Program-made: the position numbers and the translations under genes | Part shown: positions 1 to 5,560 of the stretch, in pieces | How positions within the stretch are numbered: the stretch's first letter is position 1 | Layout: every line of letters begins with the position of its first letter | Notes under the pieces: model-generated | The model's database searches: none | What the model saw: only the letters and a program-made list of their open reading frames with translations | Told to the model about the DNA's origin: nothing | Source: an uncultured Synergistia bacterium | Lineage (GTDB): Bacteria; Eremiobacterota; SpSt-956; JAKJGF01 | Length of the DNA: 5,841 bases | Direction of reading: 5' to 3' | Assembly: GCA_937888925.1 (NCBI GenBank) | Contig: CALARM010000564.1 | Location: 1-5,841, forward strand

Positions 1-901
1 TGTACATGCCTCCTCTGTTCCAGGAAAGAAGTTTTAATGTTTCATCGGCTCTTTCTTTAAGCCCTTTTTCTAAAAGTTTCAGATAGACATATATGCCGTC
101 TGCATGATTTGCCACTGTGAGTATATCTTTTGTAATTCCTCTTTTATGAAAATCTTCTGTTCTCTTTATAATTATATCCAGTGCATTTCTTGTTTCTCCC
201 GGGGAAAGATCATCTTCTGAAATATGTCGTCCCCTTCCGGAATAGGCAAGGTGATAAAAACATGCTCTTTCTATACCTTCTTCTTCTATAAAATCAAAAA
301 TTTTTTCAAGATCTTTATAGTTATGCCCTGTAAGAGTAAGACGGAGTCCTACTTTTTGCCCGACAGCCCGGCAGTTCCTGAAACCTTTAACAGCTTCCTG
401 AAATGCACCTTTAGAGCCGCGAAACCTGTCATTTACTTCTCCAATACCGTCAAGGCTTATACCTGCATAGGTAAAGCCTGATTCTTTTATTTTTCTAGCC
501 ATAGCTTCTGTTATAAGTGTTCCATTTGTTGAAAGAGTTGCTCTCAGTCCCAGGGAACTGGCATAATCTGACAGATCAAACAGGTCTTTTCTCATAAGAG
601 GTTCTCCGCCGGAAAACAATATGGCAGGAACTCTGAAATCTGCCAGGTCTTTTAATAGGACTTTTCCTTCTTCTGTAGTCAGTTCATCTGTATATGCTTT
701 ATTATGGGAATCTGTATAACAGTGAATACATTTCAGATTACATGTTCTGGTAATATTCCATACGGTAACAGGTTTTCTTTCAGAAGCATGGGCCGGGATT
801 GTTTCACTTACAGTGGAGGATTTGCCATGAAAATTTTGACCATATCTTATCCTGTCTCCGCTGCTTTCTTCTCCGCAGTATAATTTACTTATATTAATCA
901 T
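1..901 (-). CDS. ahbC: AhbC-like radical SAM enzyme (12,18-didecarboxysiroheme deacetylase), N-terminal part; runs off the left edge
   Basis: Translating the minus strand from ATG at 901 gives 300 uninterrupted codons that continue past the window edge. The product is a radical SAM protein. C54, C58 and C61 (CNLKCIHC) form the CxxxCxxC [4Fe-4S] motif, and SGGEPL at 97-102 is the SAM-binding glycine motif. STNGT at 124-128 and ISLDG at 148-152 are further core strands. The opening ISKLYCG, the RKPVTVWN stretch just before the cysteines, and the later CFYHLAYSGRG and NHADG segments match what I recall of AhbC. That enzyme removes acetate side chains from didecarboxysiroheme to give Fe-coproporphyrin III in the alternative heme pathway. 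Related proteins NirJ and AhbD share the fold, so the exact substrate is inferred. The C-terminal region that carries auxiliary cluster cysteines in this family lies outside the window; the family is usually nearly 400 residues. A GAAAGG Shine-Dalgarno (910-915) sits about 8 nt before the ATG. No other heme gene is visible here. Confidence 0.83.
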   Translation of the reverse strand, partial: MINISKLYCGEESSGDRIRYGQNFHGKSSTVSETIPAHASERKPVTVWNITRTCNLKCIHCYTDSHNKAYTDELTTEEGKVLLKDLADFRVPAILFSGGEPLMRKDLFDLSDYASSLGLRATLSTNGTLITEAMARKIKESGFTYAGISLDGIGEVNDRFRGSKGAFQEAVKGFRNCRAVGQKVGLRLTLTGHNYKDLEKIFDFIEEEGIERACFYHLAYSGRGRHISEDDLSPGETRNALDIIIKRTEDFHKRGITKDILTVANHADGIYVYLKLLEKGLKERADETLKLLSWNRGGMY

Positions 902-945
902 TTTTTTTACCTTTCTTATTGTAAAAATCCTCATAACAACTGCCA

Positions 946-959
946 TGACCAGGTGGTCA
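946..959. promoter_or_regulatory. Perfect inverted repeat TGACCA-GG-TGGTCA upstream of ahbC, possible operator
   Basis: Two 6-bp arms form a perfect dyad with a 2-bp centre, 45 nt upstream of the ahbC-like start codon and about 150 nt upstream of the M50B-like gene. Its length and symmetry suit a dimeric regulator. No good -35/-10 pair for the ahbC-like gene could be placed next to it, so operator function is inferred from position and symmetry only. It could also be part of the repeat-rich intergenic filler that begins 2 nt later. Confidence 0.4.
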
Positions 960-960
960 C

Positions 961-993
961 AGTGAAGAATGATAATGCGTTCATCTCTTCACT
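961..993. repeat. Long imperfect hairpin between the divergent ahbC-like and M50B-like genes
   Basis: The outer arms AGTGAAGA (961-968) and TCTTCACT (986-993) pair perfectly. The inner arms ATGA (969-972) and TCAT (981-984) extend the stem after a single bulged C at 985. This makes a 12-bp stem around an 8-nt loop. On the plus strand the stem is followed by TTT, but no plus-strand gene ends here, so a terminator role is unlikely. On the minus strand it would lie in or just upstream of the ahbC-like leader. The 3' arm overlaps the heptamer repeats at 987-1007, which suggests a repetitive element rather than a dedicated regulatory RNA. Confidence 0.55.
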
Positions 994-1007
994 TTTCACC
1001 CTTCACA
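987..1007. repeat. Three tandem 7-bp repeats (CTTCACT/TTTCACC/CTTCACA)
   Basis: Three consecutive degenerate heptamers: 987-993, 994-1000 and 1001-1007. On the minus strand they read TGTGAAG GGTGAAA AGTGAAG, the same family as the heptamers at 1827-1854 but in inverted orientation. They resemble the short tandemly repeated repetitive (STRR) heptanucleotides known from cyanobacteria and some other bacteria. No function is evident. Confidence 0.6.
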
Positions 1008-1069
1008 ATTCTCATATAAATATTTCTTTTTTTATCTTTTTCTCCCTTTAATATTATTGCAGGAAATTA

Positions 1070-1078
1070 TGGTATAAT
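1070..1078 (+). promoter_or_regulatory. Extended -10 promoter (TGGTATAAT) for the M50B-like gene
   Basis: A consensus TATAAT at 1073-1078 is preceded by TGG, giving the extended -10 motif TGnTATAAT. No matching -35 box lies at 16-18 bp: 1050-1055 reads AATATT. Recognition would therefore rest on the extended -10. Transcription would begin near 1085, leaving a leader of about 25 nt that contains the AGGAGG Shine-Dalgarno at 1097-1102. Confidence 0.65.
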
Positions 1079-1110
1079 TATTAAAAGTTCTTTTTTAGGA
1101 GGCACTCTTT

Positions 1111-1818
1111 ATGGAACAAAAAAAAACACCTGCCTTTTTAAATTTTATAGATTTTAAAACCATTGGTATACTCTTTCTTATGTTTCTCATTGCTTTTATA
1201 TTCTGGGACACACCTTTAATATATCCGATAAAACTATTTGTTGTCATACTTCATGAAGTCAGTCATGGCCTTATGGCAGTAATCACAGGGGGACAGATAG
1301 AAAGAATTGAAATAGACTATCGTGTGGGAGGAGTCTGTTATTTCAGAGGAGGAAATCTTTTTCTTACTGCCAGTGCCGGTTATCTCGGTAGCATATTCTG
1401 GGGTGGTTTGATCCTTATTCTTGCTGCAAAGACTAAATATGATAATATTATGGGAATGATTATAGGTGCTTTTCTGGTAATCCTTTCTATTTTCTATGTA
1501 AGAAATATGTTCGGATTCTTTTTTACTCTTCTCTTCGGTATAAGCCTTATTATTATTTCTTATAAGGCCGGTAATTATATACTGGATCTTGTTATGAAAT
1601 TCATCGGCATGACAAGCTGTCTTTATGCCATAATAGATATAAAGGAAGACCTTATAAGCAGAACCAATATAGGAAGTGATGCAGATTATATAGCACAGTC
1701 TCTCGGATGGCAGAAGCTGTCTGTTCCCATAGGAATTATCTGGATCTTTATAGCTCTTCTTTCATTCTGTATATTTCTTTTTATAGCAGGCAAAAATAAT
1801 GGTGAGAAGAAAAATTAA
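1111..1818 (+). CDS. M50B-like integral-membrane zinc metalloprotease homologue
   Basis: This 235-residue, very hydrophobic protein has a zinc-metalloprotease HExxH motif (HEVSH, residues 48-52) inside a membrane segment, with E49 as the predicted catalytic base. The motif is followed by a glycine-rich strand and by ASAGYLGS (87-94). A second polar cluster near the C-terminus, IDIKEDL (175-181) followed by GSDAD (188-192), matches the conserved C-terminal block of the M50B-like family (Pfam Peptidase_M50B) and may supply the third zinc ligand or a structural site. Hydrophobic segments lie at about 17-33, 38-58, 84-105, 114-130, 134-152, 157-174 and 203-226. Length is normal for the family. 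The start is firm: AGGAGG at 1097-1102 sits 8 nt before the ATG. The family is related to site-2 proteases, but many members have no known substrate and some may not cleave anything. There is no PDZ domain and no adjacent anti-sigma or sigma gene. It stands alone between divergent and convergent neighbours, with repeats on both sides. Confidence 0.85.
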   Translation: MEQKKTPAFLNFIDFKTIGILFLMFLIAFIFWDTPLIYPIKLFVVILHEVSHGLMAVITGGQIERIEIDYRVGGVCYFRGGNLFLTASAGYLGSIFWGGLILILAAKTKYDNIMGMIIGAFLVILSIFYVRNMFGFFFTLLFGISLIIISYKAGNYILDLVMKFIGMTSCLYAIIDIKEDLISRTNIGSDADYIAQSLGWQKLSVPIGIIWIFIALLSFCIFLFIAGKNNGEKKN

Positions 1819-1826
1819 TACAATTC

Positions 1827-1854
1827 GTGAAGGGTGATCTGTGAAGGGTGAAGG
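1827..1854. repeat. Four tandem 7-bp repeats of GTGAAGG type
   Basis: The units are GTGAAGG, GTGATCT, GTGAAGG and GTGAAGG, in register, starting 9 nt after the M50B-like stop codon. GTGAAGGGTGA occurs at 1827-1837 and again at 1841-1851. The same 11-mer occurs in reverse complement at 996-1006 on the other side of the gene. This is intergenic STRR-like repeat; no coding or terminator role is visible. Confidence 0.7.
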
Positions 1855-1887
1855 GATTTATAACCACACTCCACTCTTCATTGTTTT

Positions 1888-1915
1888 GCTGACTGCTGAT
1901 AGCTGATGGCTATAA
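1888..1915. repeat. Second family of 7-bp tandem repeats (GCTGATA type)
   Basis: The units are GCTGACT, GCTGATA, GCTGATG and GCTATAA. The first three match closely and the last is degenerate. The array abuts the stop codon of the S8 protease gene, which ends at 1917 on the minus strand. It contains a weak 5-bp stem (ATAGC 1899-1903 with GCTAT 1909-1913) without a T-tract on either strand. Its unit sequence differs from the GTGAAGG array 34 bp away, but the 7-bp period is the same. Confidence 0.6.
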
Positions 1916-1916
1916 A

Positions 1917-3866
1917 TTATTCTCCGATTTCTATTACCCAGTTATTAAGTGTACCAGTATTATCTTCAACTGTGTCTGCTATCTTTAATGTCCAATCTCC
2001 ACCGGCATTTTTACCTCTGAAAACTGTAAGATGTTCCTGAGGCTTGAATTTCCCGGAAAATGGAGGCACTCCATCGATAATCCATATCAGAGCCTGTTCG
2101 TCGAAAATAGTATTTACAAAATTCCGGATATCATCTCCTGAGAATCTACCTGCTCTTTCAAAAATGGTAATCTGCGTCTTATCAGGCCCTGTAAGATAAG
2201 CGGTAAGATCAGGATCGGAAGGATGAGTAATATTAATTATAATCCTCACATCGGCTACAGTACCTGTATTACTTACCCTTATAGCAGAGGTGATTCCCTC
2301 CGGGGAATTGTCAGGTATTGATAGATTAATATCTCCTGAACTGAAACTCTGATATGAAGGTGTATAAAAACCTTCGACAGTGGCTTCGCTGAGGGTGCCT
2401 GATTTAACATCCAGAGCAGTCTCTTTGAGTTCTCCTTTAAACGCATCAAAAGCTTTTACTATATAGGAACCGGAAGGAATTGAATAAAAGTAAGCCACCC
2501 CATTTTCATTTGTAACACCTGGACTTATCATTTTATTATTACTGTCAAATAGAACCAGGGATAGTCCCTTACGGGGAGGGACTGTAGAAACTTTTATTTT
2601 CCCATATTTGCCGGGAAGAACTCTTCCCAGAGCTTTTTCAATGTCCGGTTTCCCCCATCCTGTGTTTTTATCCCAGCCGGGAGTTTCAAGATCTGTGGCA
2701 GTCTCTTCTAACTGGCTTTTTACTTCATCAGGTGTTAATTCAGGATGGGCTGACAGTATAAGGGCACATACTCCTGCAATAAAAGGTGTCGACATAGAAG
2801 TTCCATTCATATAAGTATATCCCTTTTCTAAAAATGTTGAATATATGTGGTATCCCGGAGCGGATATGGAAATATGACTTCCTGTAGTAGAAAAAGAGGT
2901 TTTACGATCATAGCCGTCAATTGCACCTGCAGCAATTACTCCCTGATTTCCTGCAGGAAATTCGACCTGGTCATTCCCATCGTTTCCCATTGCTACAACA
3001 ATTGTTATATTGTTATCAAGGGCTTTTTGAATGGCATCGAACATGGTTTGTGAATATGTATAATAGCCGAGACTCATACTTATTACTTTAGCACCATGTA
3101 ATCTTGCCCACTCTATCCCTCTGGCTACATTATTATTGCCGTCAGGGCCGCCATCCAGGACTTTAACCGGCATTATCTTACAATTCCAGGCAACACCGGC
3201 TATACCATTTCCATTATTACCTTTCGCCGCAGCTATACCGGCACAATGAGTTCCATGACCATCGTCATCGTTGTTTTCTGTTCCGATCAGGGCTTTATTA
3301 TTACAAAAATCATAACCGTCTACCATTTTGCCGGAAAATTCGCTGTGCTGGCCATCAACGCCTGTGTCAATTATTGCAATAATAAGATTGGGGTCACCGC
3401 GGTTTATATTCCATCCTGCTTCGGCGTTACAATGCTGAGGAGCATATTGCCTGTTATAGAAGGTATCATCCGGAATAATACAGGTATGGCATTTATAATT
3501 TGGTTCTGCATAAACTATTCCATCGGAATTTCGTAAATTTTCTATTGATTTTACTATGGATTTCCCGGAAGATATACGAAGTGTTAAATAGAGATTGTCT
3601 CCTATTGTAAATTTATCTATTAAAGTTCCTCCTGAACTTTTAGCAATTTCTTCAGGTAACAGGCCTTTTTTATATCGAACAATTATTTCTCCTTCTTTAT
3701 GGGGGCCGAGTTCTTCATCACTGCCAGGAAGAGCCATAGGATCCGGGAGGGTATTTTTTATTTGAGTGATTTCCTGCTGAGGTATTATTCCGACATTACT
3801 GTTTCCACAGCCTGTAAGGAATGATAAAATTATTAAAAGCGTAAAGGTTATAATAGTTTTTCTCAT
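1917..3866 (-). CDS. Lipoprotein subtilisin-family (S8) serine protease with fervidolysin-type propeptide and C-terminal P-domain
   Basis: A secreted endopeptidase of 649 residues, numbered from the ATG at 3866. A signal peptide ends in the lipobox LTGC (Cys20), so the protein is probably lipid-anchored. Residues of about 58-124 (GEIIVRYKKG to YAEPNY) look like a fervidolysin-type inhibitory propeptide. The S8 domain follows at about 145-415 with an intact triad: Asp167 (IIDTGVD), His204 (DGHGTHCAG), Ser357 (NGTSMSTP), plus oxyanion Asn295 (AMGNDG). Residues 420-500 form a carboxypeptidase-regulatory-like beta-sandwich. Residues 508-649 match the proprotein-convertase P-domain, with HPSDPDL, LTGPDGT-like, PPFSGKFKP, GDWTLKIAD and GTLNNW segments. 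An in-frame GTG six bases upstream (3872) would add two residues, but only 2 nt would separate it from the Shine-Dalgarno, while the ATG is 8 nt away. It is the second gene of an operon, 17 nt after the stop of the upstream lipoprotein gene. The substrate is unknown; autoprocessing of the propeptide is expected from the family. Confidence 0.92.
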   Translation of the reverse strand: MRKTIITFTLLIILSFLTGCGNSNVGIIPQQEITQIKNTLPDPMALPGSDEELGPHKEGEIIVRYKKGLLPEEIAKSSGGTLIDKFTIGDNLYLTLRISSGKSIVKSIENLRNSDGIVYAEPNYKCHTCIIPDDTFYNRQYAPQHCNAEAGWNINRGDPNLIIAIIDTGVDGQHSEFSGKMVDGYDFCNNKALIGTENNDDDGHGTHCAGIAAAKGNNGNGIAGVAWNCKIMPVKVLDGGPDGNNNVARGIEWARLHGAKVISMSLGYYTYSQTMFDAIQKALDNNITIVVAMGNDGNDQVEFPAGNQGVIAAGAIDGYDRKTSFSTTGSHISISAPGYHIYSTFLEKGYTYMNGTSMSTPFIAGVCALILSAHPELTPDEVKSQLEETATDLETPGWDKNTGWGKPDIEKALGRVLPGKYGKIKVSTVPPRKGLSLVLFDSNNKMISPGVTNENGVAYFYSIPSGSYIVKAFDAFKGELKETALDVKSGTLSEATVEGFYTPSYQSFSSGDINLSIPDNSPEGITSAIRVSNTGTVADVRIIINITHPSDPDLTAYLTGPDKTQITIFERAGRFSGDDIRNFVNTIFDEQALIWIIDGVPPFSGKFKPQEHLTVFRGKNAGGDWTLKIADTVEDNTGTLNNWVIEIGE

Positions 3867-3874
3867 AGTCACTG

Positions 3875-3880
3875 TCCTTT
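3875..3880 (-). promoter_or_regulatory. Ribosome binding site that decides the protease start
   Basis: On the minus strand these bases read AAAGGA. They lie 8 nt before the ATG at 3866 but only 2 nt before the alternative in-frame GTG at 3872, which favours the ATG. The site falls wholly in the short gap after the upstream stop codon (3884-3886). Confidence 0.7.
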
Positions 3881-3883
3881 CTT

Positions 3884-5296
3884 TTATGGTCTCGTAGTAA
3901 ATGTAAACCGACCGTTATTGGCTCCTATCAGGTCAAGTCTGGGACTGGAATAAGCAAGATATCCGTATTCAGAATTTGAGCCACAGGCCATGGCATCTAT
4001 ATCCCATTGATAAACAGTATTTACTTCGAGTTTTCCCATCGGTACAGTTACAGATGTTTCACTGGAGCTATTACTGGTAATGGTTGTCTTCCAGGTTTTT
4101 ACATTGCTTCCATTCTGTTCCAGTATATATACATCATATTCTCTTTTTTCTCCTACAGGGTTATTATAAGACCAGGAAAGAGCTGGCCCGGTTGATACCA
4201 GTTCATTATCAGGAGAAACCAGATTGACTTTAAACACATCCAGAACTGTTAATTCAGGAGTAGTTGAACTGGTTGGTCCTGTCCCTCCCGAATTATAAGG
4301 AGTAATCTGATAATAAAGGGTCTGTCCCGGTTTTGTGAAGGCAGGATCCCAGTCTGTAAAGTTATATTCCTTTTGCTTCTGCTCCCTGGGCAAAGTTATT
4401 CCTGCAGGACTAAAAGGCCCTGTCTGGCCGGTGGCTCTGGATATTTTATAACCGGAAGCGTTTTCAACTCCGTTCCAGCAAATACTAACAAAACAGCTTG
4501 CTCCGGTGGGGATGGACGATAATTCGATTAATTTCCCTCCCGGAAGAAGTGCTTTGCCTTTAGCACTGGCAGGTGCTTCCCCGAAGGTATAAGACTGGGC
4601 ATATACCCCGTCAGGAGCTTTCGAAGGCGGAGCAATGGCTGATGATGATCCTTTCAAAACCATAGTGATTTCAGAAATATTATTATTTTCATCGCAGGCA
4701 TATATATTTATATATGTTCCATCAGGTGGAATTAAAGATGGATTAAGACTGGTGGTAAGAGAAGACTGATCCCAGACTGTTATATACGGGTCGCCGTATT
4801 TATTCCCCAATCTGAACTTTATAAGTTTTATATCATTATTCCCCTGAACATTAACTGTTACATTTTTCACACTGTCTATAACTTCTCCGTCACTTATACC
4901 GGAAATATTTATCACAGGAGAAGTTTTTTCCCAGGAAGGATTTACAAGGGGCATTTCGATCATATCAACAGTGGTTGCAGCACCGGAAGCTACTTTAACC
5001 GACTGGGCTTTCGATTCTCCGTATCCTTCTTTATCCAGAATAACAGTATAGGTACCTCCTGGCAGGGCGATGGAAAATTTACCTTCCGAATTCGTGGTAG
5101 TCTTTTGACCTGTTTCTTTAATGGTAACAACGGCAGAAGAGAGAGGTGAGCCCTGCTCAGAATCTGATACTATACCTTCAATTTTTGCATTTCCCTGCGG
5201 CGTTGGAATTGAAATAGTATTTACATTTTCACCACAGCCACATGGTAAAATACTTAATAAAAATAAAATAAATAATAAGTAGAATAATTTTTTCAA
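3884..5296 (-). CDS. Multi-domain Ig/FnIII-type lipoprotein, operon partner of the S8 protease
   Basis: This 470-residue exported protein starts at TTG (5296-5294), supported by a consensus AAGGAGGT Shine-Dalgarno 8 nt upstream and by a Lys-Lys plus hydrophobic signal sequence straight after the start. There is no in-frame ATG between the Shine-Dalgarno and the TTG. The signal ends in LPCGC; Cys21 is the likely lipidated residue, although Cys at -2 and Pro at -3 make this lipobox atypical. Domains: a carboxypeptidase-regulatory-like beta-sandwich at about 37-117 (IEGIVSD, NSEGKFSIALPGGTYTV); an Ig-like domain at about 125-216 ending in CDENNNISE, like the DxxGN strand of bacterial Ig folds; and two FnIII-like domains at about 225-352 (SGYKISRA, LYYQITPYN) and 356-468 (ALSWSY, YDVYILE, VYQWDIDA, RFTFTT). 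No catalytic motif is visible. Such proteins usually bind or scaffold at the surface. Its place immediately upstream of a protease gene suggests an adaptor, substrate-binding partner or substrate, which is inference. Confidence 0.85.
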   Translation of the reverse strand: MKKLFYLLFILFLLSILPCGCGENVNTISIPTPQGNAKIEGIVSDSEQGSPLSSAVVTIKETGQKTTTNSEGKFSIALPGGTYTVILDKEGYGESKAQSVKVASGAATTVDMIEMPLVNPSWEKTSPVINISGISDGEVIDSVKNVTVNVQGNNDIKLIKFRLGNKYGDPYITVWDQSSLTTSLNPSLIPPDGTYINIYACDENNNISEITMVLKGSSSAIAPPSKAPDGVYAQSYTFGEAPASAKGKALLPGGKLIELSSIPTGASCFVSICWNGVENASGYKISRATGQTGPFSPAGITLPREQKQKEYNFTDWDPAFTKPGQTLYYQITPYNSGGTGPTSSTTPELTVLDVFKVNLVSPDNELVSTGPALSWSYNNPVGEKREYDVYILEQNGSNVKTWKTTITSNSSSETSVTVPMGKLEVNTVYQWDIDAMACGSNSEYGYLAYSSPRLDLIGANNGRFTFTTRP

Positions 5297-5303
5297 TATA
5301 TGT

Positions 5304-5311
5304 ACCTCCTT
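5304..5311 (-). promoter_or_regulatory. Consensus Shine-Dalgarno that fixes a TTG start
   Basis: On the minus strand the bases read AAGGAGGT, a full match to the anti-Shine-Dalgarno. The AGGAGG core ends 8 nt before the TTG at 5296. The strong site probably compensates for the weak initiation codon. Confidence 0.85.
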
Positions 5312-5334
5312 AAAAACCTTTGAATTTATTTTAT

Positions 5335-5363
5335 TCTATATAAATTAATGAAATTCCTGTAAA
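5335..5363 (-). promoter_or_regulatory. Possible promoter of the lipoprotein-protease operon
   Basis: On the minus strand TTTACA (5363-5358) is followed after 17 bp by TATAGA (5340-5335). An overlapping -10 candidate, TAGAAT (5338-5333), fits the consensus better but leaves a 19-bp spacer. Either start would give a leader of about 30 nt including the Shine-Dalgarno. The -35 match is good and the -10 only fair, and chance matches are common in DNA this AT-rich. Confidence 0.4.
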
Positions 5364-5384
5364 ATTGTATGTTCTGAAACATAT

Positions 5385-5398
5385 ATGGTCATGACCAT
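5385..5398. promoter_or_regulatory. Perfect 14-bp palindrome ATGGTCATGACCAT, possible operator
   Basis: A perfect palindrome with no spacer lies 22 bp upstream of the proposed -35 of the lipoprotein operon. That position would suit an activator or an upstream repressor site. It contains ATGACCA, which also occurs in the inverted repeat upstream of the ahbC-like gene (945-951), although the half-site order differs. The surrounding DNA is AT-rich, so a GC-containing perfect palindrome stands out. Confidence 0.5.
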
Positions 5399-5502
5399 CA
5401 TAGCTGTAACAGGATGTAAATTAAATTATTTATTTGTAAACTTAATTGATATAACACCTGTATTTATTGAGAAATTTAACTGAAAACTGTAAATTAATTT
5501 TA

Positions 5503-5524
5503 TTTAACATATTTTTAACATGTT
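5503..5524. repeat. Tandem 11-bp pair TTTAACATATT/TTTAACATGTT just upstream of a -35 box
   Basis: The two adjacent 11-bp units differ at a single base. The second contains the small palindrome AACATGTT (5517-5524). The pair ends 4 bp before the -35 hexamer of the rightward promoter. One unit per DNA turn is the spacing expected of an UP-element-like sequence or of two regulator subunits on one face, but no regulator is identified. Confidence 0.45.
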
Positions 5525-5528
5525 TTTA

Positions 5529-5557
5529 TTGAATTTGTCTTTATCAGGTAATATAAT
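5529..5557 (+). promoter_or_regulatory. Sigma-70-type promoter for the gene at 5604
   Basis: TTGAAT (5529-5534) and TATAAT (5552-5557) are separated by exactly 17 bp. The -10 is consensus and the -35 matches four of six positions. The predicted start near 5564 leaves a leader of about 40 nt that holds a small hairpin and the Shine-Dalgarno. This is the best promoter in the window. Confidence 0.7.
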
Positions 5558-5560
5558 ATA

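Noticed and set aside
224..481. 85-codon plus-strand open frame
   Set aside because: It lies antisense inside the AhbC-like gene, whose motifs are intact, and has no Shine-Dalgarno or recognisable features.
918..923. TACAAT (minus strand) as the -10 box of the ahbC-like gene
   Set aside because: Transcription would start inside the Shine-Dalgarno at 910-915, and there is no -35 at suitable spacing.
1899..1913. ATAGC/GCTAT hairpin as a terminator for the convergent genes
   Set aside because: The stem is only 5 bp and no T-tract follows on either strand; it arises from the heptamer repeat.
1827..1915. Heptamer arrays as a CRISPR array
   Set aside because: The units are 7 bp and directly abutting, with no spacers and no cas genes in the window.
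2608..3536. Three plus-strand open frames (2608-2814, 2847-3053, 3246-3536) opposite the S8 protease
   Set aside because: All are antisense to conserved catalytic regions of the protease, and their products show no domain or translation signal.
3867..3872. GTG at 3872 as the start of the S8 protease
   Set aside because: Only 2 nt separate it from the AGGA core, while the ATG at 3866 has an 8-nt spacer and leads directly into a normal signal peptide.
4007..4195. 62-codon plus-strand open frame opposite the Ig/FnIII lipoprotein
   Set aside because: It is antisense to the FnIII-like domains and has no ribosome binding site.
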